From NCBI GenBank assembly GCA_965220895.1, contig OZ244850.1:1-64000 (forward strand): a stretch of DNA of 64,000 nucleotides, read 5' to 3'. Below, in pieces: positions 10,021 through 18,636 of this stretch (its first letter is position 1; every line of letters starts with the position of its first letter). This stretch comes from WTFY01 sp965220895. Lineage in GTDB: Bacteria > Pseudomonadota > Gammaproteobacteria > UBA4575. The notes beneath the pieces were generated by a model, which was not told where the DNA came from, did not search any database, and saw only the letters and a program-made list of their open reading frames with translations. The position numbers and the translations under genes were made by a program.

Positions 10021-10047
10021 AACGTCGGGTACTCCAGGACGTTTTTT
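10021..10047 (+). terminator. Rho-independent terminator after the phosphoribosyltransferase gene
   Basis: A perfect 6-bp inverted repeat, AACGTC at 10021-10026 and GACGTT at 10038-10043, is followed by a run of T ending at 10047. It lies between the convergent phosphoribosyltransferase and rhodanese genes and fits termination of plus-strand transcripts. Confidence 0.6.
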
Positions 10048-10057
10048 CAAGCAAGAC

Positions 10058-10525
10058 TTATGCGAGTGCTTTGGGCAGGGCAGCCCATGCATCCTCCAGG
10101 GGAACCACTGGCAGGCCCGCCTTGATCCATCCTGGCCCGCGGTCTGAACCCAGCATGCCCTCCGAGACATCGATGAAGCCGCCGTAACCAGCCAGCTGCA
10201 GGGCGCGCCTGACCGATCCCGATCGAATGCCTGTGGCGCAGATCAGGGCCAGGGGACGATTTTCTGCCAGTTCGCGTGCAGTAAACAGGCGCTCGATAAA
10301 CCGCCAGTGATGGATGCTGACCGGCCAGGCACCTTGTGCAACGCCTGTCTCACGCCATTCACCATATGATCGGATATCCAGCAGCCGGATCCGGTCTTCC
10401 AGCAGCTCTGCATGGGCCTGCTGTACCGTCCAGATATCGCTATTTTCTGCTGGGGCTGCTGTTGCCGCCGGCAGGGCTGGCAGGGAAGCCAGCAGAGCAA
10501 GAAACCGTCTGCGCCTGAAGTTCAT
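10058..10525 (-). CDS. Exported rhodanese-like protein with twin-arginine-type signal
   Basis: 155 residues. The N-terminus, RRRRFLALLASLPALPAATA, has the RRxFL pattern and hydrophobic stretch of a Tat (or Sec) signal ending in an Ala-rich cleavage region near residue 24. The remainder is a single rhodanese domain: LLDIRSYGEW near 49-58 and an active-site loop CATGIRSG (Cys about 96), followed by GYGGFIDVSEGM. Such proteins accept sulfur or other groups on the loop cysteine; periplasmic location is inferred from the signal. In a sulfur oxidiser a periplasmic sulfane-sulfur role is plausible, but the neighbours here give no support for a specific pathway. Confidence 0.85.
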   Translation of the reverse strand: MNFRRRRFLALLASLPALPAATAAPAENSDIWTVQQAHAELLEDRIRLLDIRSYGEWRETGVAQGAWPVSIHHWRFIERLFTARELAENRPLALICATGIRSGSVRRALQLAGYGGFIDVSEGMLGSDRGPGWIKAGLPVVPLEDAWAALPKALA

Positions 10526-10748
10526 TCAACCGTCTCCTTGGGCCCTTTTGGCCAGAGTTCATGTCCTCCAGCGTGCTCCGGTCCGGAATGCGGAACGCTC
10601 ATGATGTGCCATGGCTGGAAGGGTAGCATGCCGAAGCAGTTCAGTGAATCGGACCTCGATTTATGGGCACTCGATCCGTTGAACGCATGCGTGCAGGGAG
10701 TACAATACATGCTTGAACCTACAATTTTCTCTCCAGAAGGAGTCGAGC

Positions 10749-11597
10749 ATGGCAACCCCCGGCAATTCACCCGCACCCGTCCCCCGTTATCGCCTTCCGG
10801 CGTTGTCCGCATTTGGCTTGCTCGGCCTGACCCTGGCGGTGGCACTGGTTGTTGGCCCGGGAGCCTACGCCGGGAGTGGGCTCTATCTCGGGGTTGGCGG
10901 CGGGCTCAGCCTCATGGAAGATGGTGGCGTCAGTGCTTCATATCCGGATGGAGCTTACCCCCCGCTTGATGCAACAACCAGTATCGACACAGGACATGCC
11001 CTGCGGGGGGTGGCGGGCTATGCGTTTGCCAGCGGTTTGCGTGCTGAAGTCGACATCAGTTACCAGGAAAACGATGTCACCCGAATGAATGTCAAAAGCC
11101 CCGGGTCCCTTGGGCTGGTGGCTTACGGCACCGTCCGCCCCGGCCTTTCTACGGCGGAGCTTGAGGCAGAATATGCTGCGCTTCCCGCACAGCAAAAGAG
11201 CAGATTCGAAGAGGCCGCCAGGGGATCCAGTTCCATCAAGGGCGACATCACGATGCTTGCCGTCTGGGCTAATGCCTTTTATGACTTGGATTTGCAGTCG
11301 GCATGGCAGCCCTATATCGGCGGCGGACTCGGGTTTGCCAGGGTTTCGATTGATGCCAAGTCCGAAGCTACCAACAGTTCGCTCTCTGATGATGAGGACA
11401 CGGTGTTTGCGTACCAGATCGGGGCAGGCTTGGGCTATGCGTTTTCCCGATCCCAGGAGCGCTCGCTGAGCGCCACGCTGGATTGGCGCTATTTCAGCTG
11501 CGATGATGCGACCTTCAAGGGTGATGTCACGGGAGTGAAGTTCGATTCCGAAATCGACGGGCACTATGTCGGTGCGGGTATCCGATACCGCTTCTAG
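10749..11597 (+). CDS. Outer-membrane beta-barrel protein
   Basis: 282 residues from the ATG at 10749, chosen because AGAAGGAG lies 6 bases upstream; an earlier in-frame start at 10713 lacks such a site. A signal peptide with hydrophobic core (ALSAFGLLGLTLAVALVVG) ends near residue 37 at AYA. Mature sequence alternates glycine/aromatic-rich strands (GLYLGVGGGLSLM, WQPYIGGGLGFARVSID, YQIGAGLGYAFS) and ends YVGAGIRYRF, the terminal aromatic typical of proteins inserted by the BAM complex. It resembles the OMP_b-brl family of eight-stranded small barrels. Function is unknown. It ends convergently with and overlaps the next gene by 4 bases. Confidence 0.82.
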   Translation: MATPGNSPAPVPRYRLPALSAFGLLGLTLAVALVVGPGAYAGSGLYLGVGGGLSLMEDGGVSASYPDGAYPPLDATTSIDTGHALRGVAGYAFASGLRAEVDISYQENDVTRMNVKSPGSLGLVAYGTVRPGLSTAELEAEYAALPAQQKSRFEEAARGSSSIKGDITMLAVWANAFYDLDLQSAWQPYIGGGLGFARVSIDAKSEATNSSLSDDEDTVFAYQIGAGLGYAFSRSQERSLSATLDWRYFSCDDATFKGDVTGVKFDSEIDGHYVGAGIRYRF

Positions 11598-12403
11598 TCC
11601 ACCGGTCCCTGTTCCCGCTGATGCCGCAACGCGCCCTGGATGCCGTCCCAGAACTCCAGTCTTGCCGCCAGTGCCTTTTCCGCCATGTCCACTGCAGCGG
11701 CCTGCTTTTGCACTGACCCGTCACACAATTCATTGAGCAATTGTATGGCGAGCGGGCCGTGTGTGTCCGCATCCAGCCGGGTGTGGCGCTCCAGGTAGGC
11801 ATGCAGGCTGGGGGATGATTCCGGGCCAATGTCCAGGTGGCTTTGGATGGACTGGAACAGCCGGGGCACCAGGTCCTCTCTGCCGTAGGCCAGCACGGCC
11901 GTCGACAAGTGCACTTCACCGTGCTCGATGACATCGAACGTGAATCGCATGAAGCGCCGGGCCGGTACAGGCAGACCCACAAGTTCAAGTGCTGCCTCGA
12001 TGCCTTCGGAACCGGCCACGGATACAAACGTCTTGACCGGGAGGATATCGGCCCCGACCTCGGCCATGGCCAGCAGGTAGCCCTCGAAATGACTGGCATG
12101 AGTGGTTGTGGCATCCGGGGTCAAAGCGCCGTCCGACTCCTCGTCCAGCACCAGCTGGTTCACGAAATTCGCAAGGCGCGGATTCTTCGGCGGCAGCCAC
12201 GGCGATCGGGCGGGTGCAATGGCGTTTTGCAGGGATTTGACCAGGGACATGAAATCCCACACCGCATAGACGTGGTGCTCCATGAAGATCCCCAGGTTTT
12301 CACGGGTTGTGATGCTGTGGTACAGGTCGTGGCTCAGCAACTTGTGGCGCAGCGTAGTGTACCGCGACGACACAGGCTTTGGCCTGTCAGCCTGTTCAGT
12401 CAT
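11594..12403 (-). CDS. DUF3050 domain protein (heme-oxygenase-like fold)
   Basis: 269 residues covering the whole DUF3050 family, which is predicted to adopt the heme-oxygenase/TenA-like helical fold. Histidine- and glutamate-rich motifs that could bind metal are present: MEHHVYAVWDFMS (about 42-54), DEESDG, THASHFEGYL (about 101-110) and FDVIEHGEVHLS (about 153-164). The histidine/glutamate set resembles di-iron oxidase members of this fold, but no reaction is established. The upstream neighbour is a decayed efflux pump gene, and no operon partner is evident. Confidence 0.85.
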   Translation of the reverse strand: MTEQADRPKPVSSRYTTLRHKLLSHDLYHSITTRENLGIFMEHHVYAVWDFMSLVKSLQNAIAPARSPWLPPKNPRLANFVNQLVLDEESDGALTPDATTTHASHFEGYLLAMAEVGADILPVKTFVSVAGSEGIEAALELVGLPVPARRFMRFTFDVIEHGEVHLSTAVLAYGREDLVPRLFQSIQSHLDIGPESSPSLHAYLERHTRLDADTHGPLAIQLLNELCDGSVQKQAAAVDMAEKALAARLEFWDGIQGALRHQREQGPVD

Positions 12404-12460
12404 TGACGACTTCCGGGCCCCGGAAAGTGCCGACTGTATTCAAGACAGGAGCAGGGGTCT

Positions 12461-12935
12461 TCATCCAGGCCTTGAGGCAGTTGCTCCTGCAGGGTTTCGG
12501 ACCAGAAGCTTCCGCAGGTCCTCCTGAACAACCATCAGTGCAGGAACGACAGACAGTACAAAGAAGGCGGCAAAGCCCAGTCCGAAGACAATGGTGACCG
12601 CCATGGGAATCAGGAACTGCGCCTGCAGGCTTTTTTCGAACAGGAGGGGTGTTGCCTGCAATGGTGGTGGCGGAAGTGAGAGTGATGGCCCGAAGCCTGT
12701 CACAGGTGCCATTGATAATCGAATCGATCCATGGCTCCGATTTGGCACGCCGCTCCATCGTAGTCACCAGGATGATGGAGTTGTTCACGACAATACCCGC
12801 CAGTCCGATCAGGGCCGTAAGTGAGAGCAGGTTCATGTTGTATCCAAGCAGCAAGTGTCCGAAGACCGCGCCGACAATGCCCATGGGAATAATTGCCATG
12901 ACCACGACAGGCCAGGTATAGCTTGCATCTGGTGT
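12461..12935 (-). pseudogene. Remnant of an RND-family efflux pump (C-terminal part, frameshifted)
   Basis: The minus strand encodes transmembrane segments of an AcrB-like HAE1/HME permease: WPVVVMAIIPMGIVGAVFGH, LTALIGLAGIVVNNSIILV and ITLTSATTIAG in one frame. A frameshift near 12655-12665 then moves to another frame with LLFEKSLQAQFLIPMAVTI and FFVLSVVPALMVV. One extra base in the GGCAACACCC region is the simplest explanation, since intact homologues read directly from TTxxG to TPLLFE. Everything N-terminal is missing, and similarity stops at about 12935. That point may be a junction with the accessory strip that follows. Confidence 0.8.
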
Positions 12936-13065
12936 ATTCGACACGTTGAGAAAGGTTCGAGAGGCGTCACTTGGCGGGCTTGTCAACCAAATGTTGCTTT
13001 TGCCATTGCCCTGTCATCTTGCGACCATGAGTCGGATACTCGGGCCGGTGTGCAACTCATGGAAT

Positions 13066-14169
13066 TTACTGTTCTATGAGCGAGTAACTCGTACTGCGTC
13101 CTCCACCGGGATCCTTCTTGAGGGCACCACACTCAATCAAATCCTTTATATCACGGGACGCTGTGTCTTGTGAGCATTTCGCGATTTTAGCCCATTTTGA
13201 ACTGGTCAACTTGCCCTCGAAGCCATCGAGTAGCTTGTTCATCACTTTGATTTGCCTCTGGTTAAAGGGCTCTTTCGCGAACCGATTCCAGAACCATGCC
13301 TTGAACATGACGGCATCAAGGGTTTTTGCACTTCCTTCGATGGTCCGGTGCAGGCATCCAAGAAACCATTCCTGCCAGCGCGTGACATCCATGTTGCCCT
13401 TCTGCGTCCATTCGAGAACGCGGTAGTAATCCTTGCGCTCGACCCTGATCTGTGAAGACATGCTGTAGAAGCGCTGCCGGGTCTTCTCTGAGCGTGCAAG
13501 AGCCATATCCGCGATTGCGCGGGCAATGCGGCCATTCCCATCATCAAACGGATGGATCGTGACAAACCACAGGTGCGCCAAGGCAGCGACAAGTAGCGGG
13601 TGCTTGTCTCCAGGGTCGGCAAACCATGCCAGGAATCGCACCATCTCATTAGCAATGCGTTCAGCCGGCGGGGCTTCGTAGTGGACTTTTTCGCGGCCTA
13701 TTGGACCTGATACCACTTGCATCGGTCCGTTATGGTCGTCGCGCCAGGCGCCCGCAATGATTCTGACCATACCGTTGCGACCTGTGGGGAAGAGAGCGGC
13801 ATGCCAGCTGTACAGCCGTTCCTCAGTCAATGGCTCATCAAATTTCTCGGTTGCATCAAGCATCATCTCAACGACGCCTTCAACGTCCCTGTCAGCCGGC
13901 ACGAGCCCTGCTATGTCCGTTCCAAGCCGACGAGCGATGGAGGACCGGACCTGGTCCGGATCGAGATGTTCACCTTCGATCTCGCTCGACTTGACGACAT
14001 CTTCTGTCAGGGTTCGCAGATGAGCTTCATTCCGAAGATCAAAACCCAAGGCTTCCATCTTGCCCTGCAAGCGACCTTGTTCATGGGATACTGTGGCAAG
14101 CAGCTTTGAAAGCTGCGCCTCATCCCATCTAAAATTTGGCCATTGATCTTTTTCCCAGAGGTAAGTCAT
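13066..14169 (-). CDS. Fic-domain AMPylase-like protein with DUF4172 N-terminus and winged helix
   Basis: 367 residues. The Fic core has the full active-site motif HPFDDGNGRIAR near residues 207-218, with catalytic His and the anion-binding GNGR. An N-terminal inhibitory-helix motif SSEIEGE (about 61-67, S/TxxxE(G/N)) marks a class II, self-inhibited Fic protein, so no separate antitoxin is needed. The first 80 residues match DUF4172, and the C-terminus is a winged-helix domain (KIAKCSQDTASRDIKDLIECG). Such proteins usually transfer AMP to hydroxyl groups of targets. The start follows GGAG. The promoter contains a 9-bp inverted repeat that could be bound by its own winged helix. Confidence 0.9.
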   Translation of the reverse strand: MTYLWEKDQWPNFRWDEAQLSKLLATVSHEQGRLQGKMEALGFDLRNEAHLRTLTEDVVKSSEIEGEHLDPDQVRSSIARRLGTDIAGLVPADRDVEGVVEMMLDATEKFDEPLTEERLYSWHAALFPTGRNGMVRIIAGAWRDDHNGPMQVVSGPIGREKVHYEAPPAERIANEMVRFLAWFADPGDKHPLLVAALAHLWFVTIHPFDDGNGRIARAIADMALARSEKTRQRFYSMSSQIRVERKDYYRVLEWTQKGNMDVTRWQEWFLGCLHRTIEGSAKTLDAVMFKAWFWNRFAKEPFNQRQIKVMNKLLDGFEGKLTSSKWAKIAKCSQDTASRDIKDLIECGALKKDPGGGRSTSYSLIEQ

Positions 14170-14171
14170 TC

Positions 14172-14200
14172 ATAATCTCCGCTATTTATAAGGAGATTAT
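14172..14200. promoter_or_regulatory. Inverted-repeat operator in front of the fic gene
   Basis: A perfect 9-bp inverted repeat, ATAATCTCC (14172-14180) and GGAGATTAT (14192-14200), separated by 11 bases, lies directly at the fic start. The half-site reappears as TAATCTCCGC at 14260-14269 and as a diverged copy ATATTCTCCG at 14206-14215. The right arm overlaps the AAGGAG/GGAG region used as ribosome binding site on the minus strand, so a bound repressor would block expression. The regulator is not proven; the Fic protein's own winged-helix domain is a candidate. Confidence 0.6.
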
Positions 14201-14364
14201 GAAGGATATTCTCCGTAGAGACAAATAAAATCCGCATATTTTGCAGGAAATAGAAAGGCTAATCTCCGCAAAGCTAATCATCTCTCTTTAGTCCTGCATC
14301 TCAGTGACGAGGCATTCACGGTCATACAGTGCCGAGAGGTACCAATCGTTATCCTGGCCGGATA

Positions 14365-14655
14365 TTAGAGATGACTTACTCTGTCTATGATCGAGTCCAG
14401 ACGTTCTTCCATGTATTCGAAAGACAGCTGCTCATAAACGTCATCCTCATCGTACTTGATTAACCCCAGAACCGTTTCTTTGAGATCTTGTGCTTCCTTG
14501 ATAGGGTCTTCCGTCTTGGACAGTTCGTTGGTCCACAGCATGTCCAGTAACGTTTCAACTGCGGAGAGCTTGGCTCTAAGGACAATGGAGTGAGGCTCAA
14601 TCTGCTCATCAGCAACCCCTTGGATTAGCTCTTCGAACGCTTTCATAATGGACAT
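14365..14655 (-). CDS. Small acidic hypothetical protein
   Basis: 96 residues, predicted largely helical and acidic (EELIQGVADEQIEPHSIV, EYMEERLDSIIDRVSHL). No family recognised. It is codon-plausible and preceded on the minus strand by AAAGGTATTGCGGC-type sequence with a modest ribosome binding site (AAGG). It lies between the fic promoter and a broken higBA locus, in an accessory strip, and may be cargo of unknown function. Confidence 0.5.
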   Translation of the reverse strand: MSIMKAFEELIQGVADEQIEPHSIVLRAKLSAVETLLDMLWTNELSKTEDPIKEAQDLKETVLGLIKYDEDDVYEQLSFEYMEERLDSIIDRVSHL

Positions 14656-14747
14656 GCCGCAATACCTTTCTTTATGTTTTCACGCGATTATACAGTTGGC
14701 AGACAGACGATTTGCGGATAACGTAAAACCCACTATAGTCTGCATAC

Positions 14748-14804
14748 ATGATTCGAAGCTTTAAGGACCGTGCCACGATTATCATTGGGAGAATTTGGAC
14801 ATGA
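14748..14804 (+). pseudogene. higB: higB toxin remnant (internal deletion)
   Basis: The ATG at 14748 opens MIRSFKDRAT, the characteristic N-terminus of RelE/HigB-type toxins, but only 18 codons remain before TGA at 14802-14804. That stop overlaps the higA start as ATGA, the usual higBA coupling, so about 75 internal codons appear to have been deleted while both ends were kept. A TATAGT -10-like element lies just upstream. The toxin cannot be functional. Confidence 0.65.
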
Positions 14805-15106
14805 ATGCAATAAACAGAATGAGATCTGTGCATCCGGGCGAGATTCTGCGAGAGGAACTGGATGAGCTGGGGCTCTCGGCCAATGCGCTTTCCAATGTGC
14901 TCGGAGTACCCGTGAATCGTGTGACGATGATTCTCAACGAGCAACGAGGCGTGACCGCAGATACACCATTGTGTTTAGCGCGTTACTTTGGCTCCACGCC
15001 ACAGGTCTGGCTGAACTTGTAAAAGACCTGGGAACTGCGCTGTGCTGAAATTGAAACGAGCCATGCAATTAACAAACGCGTAAAGCCTAGACAGACCGCA
15101 GCATAG
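14801..15106 (+). pseudogene. higA: higA antitoxin with in-frame nonsense codon
   Basis: The ATG at 14801 starts a HigA-type XRE antitoxin (HPGEILREELDELGLSANAL, helix-turn-helix, RYFGSTPQVWLNL). A TAA at 15020-15022 interrupts it where homologues read LNLQ, consistent with CAA to TAA. Reading through in the same frame restores the family tail (KTWELRCAEIE) up to a stop at 15104-15106. The shortened 73-residue product keeps the DNA-binding domain and might still bind its operator. It follows the higB remnant directly. Confidence 0.75.
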
Positions 15107-15176
15107 TACAGCGAAGGATTGCCAATGCCTGTTCCCAGTTTTGGGTCTCTCATGCTTCCAATTCTTGAAGCACGTA

Positions 15177-16085
15177 CTAAACAAGGTTCAATTCTTCAAT
15201 GCGAATTGCCATCGCTTCGCTAGACACCTCAAATAGTTCTGAAAGCGATTGAAATTTGCTCAAATGAAATTTTTTAGTGGTTGCAAGTAGTCTCGATAGT
15301 TCTCTACGAGAGTTTCGAATCCTACTAATAGTGTCAAAATTCGAAATACCCATTGCAAAAGCAGCCGTCTCATCAAAAATAAATTTTCGTGTTTGAAACC
15401 TCTTTTCAAATTCTGTACGTACCTGCTTCTTGGGCATAAGGAAATGTGTTGCCAATTTATCAGCCTCCCATTCCATTTGAGTCCGGATGGTTCTGTCTGG
15501 TGCTCGATCAAGGGGACGATCACGATGTTGTACGATAGATTTATGAAGCAATGCATGCCCGAGTTCGTGGGCCATAGTAAAGTTACGAACATTTAATGGA
15601 TATTCTTTTGATACCCAAACTGTCGATTCTGGCCTATCAATAAGCCCAGCTACCCCTAGTCGTGCGCCTTGAAAAAAGTGATTACCAAGATTCTCTGCAT
15701 ACTTAACTTGAAATCCGATACTCATAAGGGCTGTTTCAGGGTCTCTGATATTCAATGGCACCTTGGAATCTCCATCAGGAAAGCATTCAAGACGCAGGGA
15801 CCATAGCTGGTTTAGCAAATTGCGGGCGATTCGCTCTATCTGAAAGTCAGTCAGTTCTAGACCGTGTGGAATCCATCCAAATAGCTTGGCTGGATCAATA
15901 CGGGGACGTGCTGGATATAGAATGATTGCTTCAAGGTTGCCCTCGTGATTTAGGTGCGCGTAAGGGTTCTGAAGGCGCTCACGATCTTTTTGAATGGGAA
16001 TATAGTGCTTATTCACTTGATTAAAAATTCCTCTAAAGTCACTGAGATAACTAACCTTAATATTAACATAAAAGCATTGGTGCAC
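15177..16085 (-). CDS. ImmA/IrrE-family metallo-endopeptidase
   Basis: 302 residues. The zinc-peptidase signature HELGHALLH lies near residue 173, followed by the third-ligand region EWEADKLATHFLMP about 40 residues later. The family includes ImmA, which cleaves phage-type repressors, and IrrE/PprI. These usually work with an XRE repressor; here the N-terminal 100 residues contain no helix-turn-helix, and the nearest XRE-type protein is the truncated HigA beside it. The start is uncertain: the first ATG is at 16085, and later starts at MSIG or similar are possible. AT-rich composition separates this gene from the core genome and suggests transfer. Confidence 0.85.
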   Translation of the reverse strand: MHQCFYVNIKVSYLSDFRGIFNQVNKHYIPIQKDRERLQNPYAHLNHEGNLEAIILYPARPRIDPAKLFGWIPHGLELTDFQIERIARNLLNQLWSLRLECFPDGDSKVPLNIRDPETALMSIGFQVKYAENLGNHFFQGARLGVAGLIDRPESTVWVSKEYPLNVRNFTMAHELGHALLHKSIVQHRDRPLDRAPDRTIRTQMEWEADKLATHFLMPKKQVRTEFEKRFQTRKFIFDETAAFAMGISNFDTISRIRNSRRELSRLLATTKKFHLSKFQSLSELFEVSSEAMAIRIEELNLV

Positions 16086-16203
16086 GTGTGGGGCTAGATC
16101 AATGAATAGAATATGAAACTAGTAAAAAATAAATATTATTAATGTCTTATCATATTTATTTAAGGTGAAGACACTTTGTTGTGAACTAGGGACGAATTCC
16201 CAT

Positions 16204-17184
16204 TCATAAATCCCTGACTCGCTGTGCAAAGGCACCATGCATCTTGTTTAGATGCTCCACAAGCCACTCGTGTTGCCGGGGCCAGTCCGACTTGTTCCTC
16301 GGGTCTGTGTTGTGCAGATAGTACGATATCCGGCGGTCACGCGAGGCCGCTGCTTTTTGATCCCCCCATTCAAGCTCGTAACCCAGTTCCCGCTCGATTT
16401 CGTCTTTTTTCTGCATTAGAGAATCAAGGTAATCCTCAGCATCCTCACCTTTGATATACAGTTCCACACGGATGAATTTATCTCGCATGTTTATCACAGC
16501 ATCGATGAAAAAGCCGCTCCGCCCGACACTGTAAGACATCCATGACCGACGGCCGGGGGTTCGGTTGCCGTGAACCGCCCCGCCTGCAGCATTGAGCCTT
16601 TCAAGTAGCCCAGTCCAGTATTCCCTTCGTAAAATTGACCGCTTGGACCATTCAGCAACATCTGTTGTACGAGCGGACTGTGCGACGGACCGTGACCAGT
16701 CATTCGGCATGGAGACAATGTTGAACTTCGGCGCTGCCGGCGAGTCACCGATACGCCACAATTCAATTTCCAGTCCGAAAAAACAGGCATCCTCTTGCGT
16801 AATTTCATTCAGCCAGTCAAGCGTCGCCCGATGTTCGTCCCTAAATCGGTCCGCCAGCCATACAACAGTGACGGCTTGCAGGCCTGCAGCATACGTCAGC
16901 AACTTGCCCAGATGGTCGTGGTCGGTCTGCTCAAGCTGATTCTCAATCAGCACAAGGGCTTCCGTACCGATGTCCCTGCAAACTATGTCGGCGCGGAACG
17001 AACCAACCTCTTTTTCCACCGTAACAAGCTCAAGGTCAAGCCCAAGCGTTTCACTTAGGACTGCAAGATTTTCCGGTTTGGCAAGCCATGGCGTAAACCC
17101 TGCTGGCTCACTCGCCCAAATGGTTCGAAGGTCGACGGGCTGAAGACGCCCGAGAGATTGATCATTGATGGTAGATACGCTCAT
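16204..17184 (-). CDS. DUF4268 protein, PD-(D/E)XK nuclease-like
   Basis: 326 residues. The N-terminal half looks like a PD-(D/E)XK fold: VGSFRADIVC (D about 70), ALVLIENQLEQTDHDHLGKL (E about 82, Q instead of K) and TYAAGLQAVTVVWLA. The C-terminal half matches DUF4268 (SWMSYSVGRSGFFIDAVINM, RVELYIKGEDAEDYLD). These proteins are common in accessory islands and often sit near restriction systems. The ExQ variant resembles several restriction-type nucleases, but activity is not demonstrated. It is monocistronic here, with its own AT-rich upstream region at 17185-17331. Confidence 0.8.
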   Translation of the reverse strand: MSVSTINDQSLGRLQPVDLRTIWASEPAGFTPWLAKPENLAVLSETLGLDLELVTVEKEVGSFRADIVCRDIGTEALVLIENQLEQTDHDHLGKLLTYAAGLQAVTVVWLADRFRDEHRATLDWLNEITQEDACFFGLEIELWRIGDSPAAPKFNIVSMPNDWSRSVAQSARTTDVAEWSKRSILRREYWTGLLERLNAAGGAVHGNRTPGRRSWMSYSVGRSGFFIDAVINMRDKFIRVELYIKGEDAEDYLDSLMQKKDEIERELGYELEWGDQKAAASRDRRISYYLHNTDPRNKSDWPRQHEWLVEHLNKMHGAFAQRVRDL

Positions 17185-17331
17185 GTTCCTTCCTATGTCG
17201 TAAAGTTACTGAACATACTGTATGAATGAGAATCTAGACTCCTTGCCAAGAGCCTAGATAACACTAAATACAGCTTATGGGGATCATATATGATCCTACC
17301 TTGAATCAGGCCATTCATACAAAAAGGTCCG

Positions 17332-17994
17332 GTGATCATTTTGGAACTTGTCCTAAGTATTAAAGAAATAATTCAAAGAGATCATCTGGACAATTGGTTT
17401 GATGATTATCCCTGGCTTACGGGCCAGCTCGGAAACATCAACAGTCCCGTCTGGTTCATTGGGGAAAACCCCAGTCTTTACGGCGTAAGAAATATTGATC
17501 GGAGATCCGTAGACAAAACCGAGAACCTGCAATGGAACTCCAGCAGTGGTGACAAGTTGCTTCGTGAGGCTCTATCCGAATCCGGCCTAAAGCATGGGCT
17601 GCCAGGATCAGATGAAGGTTGGGAATGCTATATAACGAATGCAATTAAAGAACCAGAGATTGTTAGTGAAAGGAATAAGAAAAAACGAGATTCAAGCTAT
17701 TGGAAAGAGCAAGCTGAACGTTGGATGCCTGTACTTCAAGAGCAGATACACACTGGCAACCCTAAAGTACTGGTGGCTCTTGGGGGTCAGGCTGAGAAAA
17801 TTCTGAAGTACATGGTAAAAATCGGACTTCAAGCGCCGAGGATAGAAAAAATACACCACTATTCATACATCATGAAACGACCCGAGGCAGGTACAAGAAG
17901 AGGCCCCGGACATCCTGACAGGATCCTGGAATTTGAAAGCAGCGTAAGGGAAATTGCAGGAAGGTATTCTGCTAACTCAGCGCGAAGTGGTTAA
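17332..17994 (+). CDS. Uracil-DNA-glycosylase-superfamily-like protein
   Basis: 220 residues from GTG at 17332. Three segments match the general UDG layout: VWFIGENPS near residue 40 (motif 1, GExP), VLVALGGQAEKILKY near 145-160 (the LVALG strand) and KIHHYSYIMKR with GHPDR near 178-200 (the histidine loop). The overall sequence is divergent from families 1-5, so substrate and even glycosylase activity are open. The start at GTG is supported only by an AAAAAGG stretch upstream. It lies between DUF4268 and a small membrane protein on the accessory strip. Confidence 0.6.
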   Translation: MIILELVLSIKEIIQRDHLDNWFDDYPWLTGQLGNINSPVWFIGENPSLYGVRNIDRRSVDKTENLQWNSSSGDKLLREALSESGLKHGLPGSDEGWECYITNAIKEPEIVSERNKKKRDSSYWKEQAERWMPVLQEQIHTGNPKVLVALGGQAEKILKYMVKIGLQAPRIEKIHHYSYIMKRPEAGTRRGPGHPDRILEFESSVREIAGRYSANSARSG

Positions 17995-18112
17995 GCGTAG
18001 GACAAAACAGCTTACGTCTGAGGGTATTCAAGAGTTTGGTAGCCTTATGTCCAGGCTCTGTTACGTCGTCTGAGTAGATCAAGGGTAACAACATAAATAT
18101 AGGTAAACATCC

Positions 18113-18487
18113 ATGGATGCATCCATTCCTGATTTTGACATCATGCTGCCTGCCACTCTGTTTTACATATGCCGGCTTGAAAATCAGCGATGGGTCCGGG
18201 TCAGGTCGCGGGGCGTAAGAGGCGAAAGCGTGTTGACTGGTGCGTTCGTAGACTGGACCTACTTCCTGTCCTTATTCTTCTCATGGGCATTTCTGATCGC
18301 TTTTGGAATTGAGTTTGGGATCGCATCGACTGTTGCCCTGCTTACTTTGGTCGTGGTCCTAGGCTTTGTTTATTCCGGCATCTCAACACTGCTCATGGAG
18401 GGAGAGAGTATCGTTGTCTGGATGCTCGGAACCGTTGGGGTTTGGCCTACGGGTATTTGGCTGTCCACGAAATTGTCTTGGTTCTGA
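18113..18487 (+). CDS. Small integral membrane protein of unknown function
   Basis: 124 residues with three predicted membrane helices (YFLSLFFSWAFLIAFGIEFG, VALLTLVVVLGFVYSG, VVWMLGTVGVWPTGIWL) after a 45-residue polar N-terminus. No family recognised. The upstream 115 bases separate it from the UDG-like gene, so co-transcription is uncertain. Membrane topology is inferred from hydrophobicity alone. Confidence 0.5.
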   Translation: MDASIPDFDIMLPATLFYICRLENQRWVRVRSRGVRGESVLTGAFVDWTYFLSLFFSWAFLIAFGIEFGIASTVALLTLVVVLGFVYSGISTLLMEGESIVVWMLGTVGVWPTGIWLSTKLSWF

Positions 18488-18636
18488 CAGGCAGAAGGAC
18501 TCATGCGAGTAGCCTCTGTTTCGGCACTATTGTATATAACTTCCTAAAGGAGCAGCCTGGATGGGTCTCCACAAGAACATCAATTGAACCCGTAAGGTCA
18601 AGCGATTTTAGCGAACCGCATCCTAGAGAAGGGTAG

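Noticed and set aside
18442..18636. Short plus-strand frame overlapping the small membrane protein
   Set aside because: It overlaps the end of the membrane protein gene, lacks a ribosome binding site and has no features.
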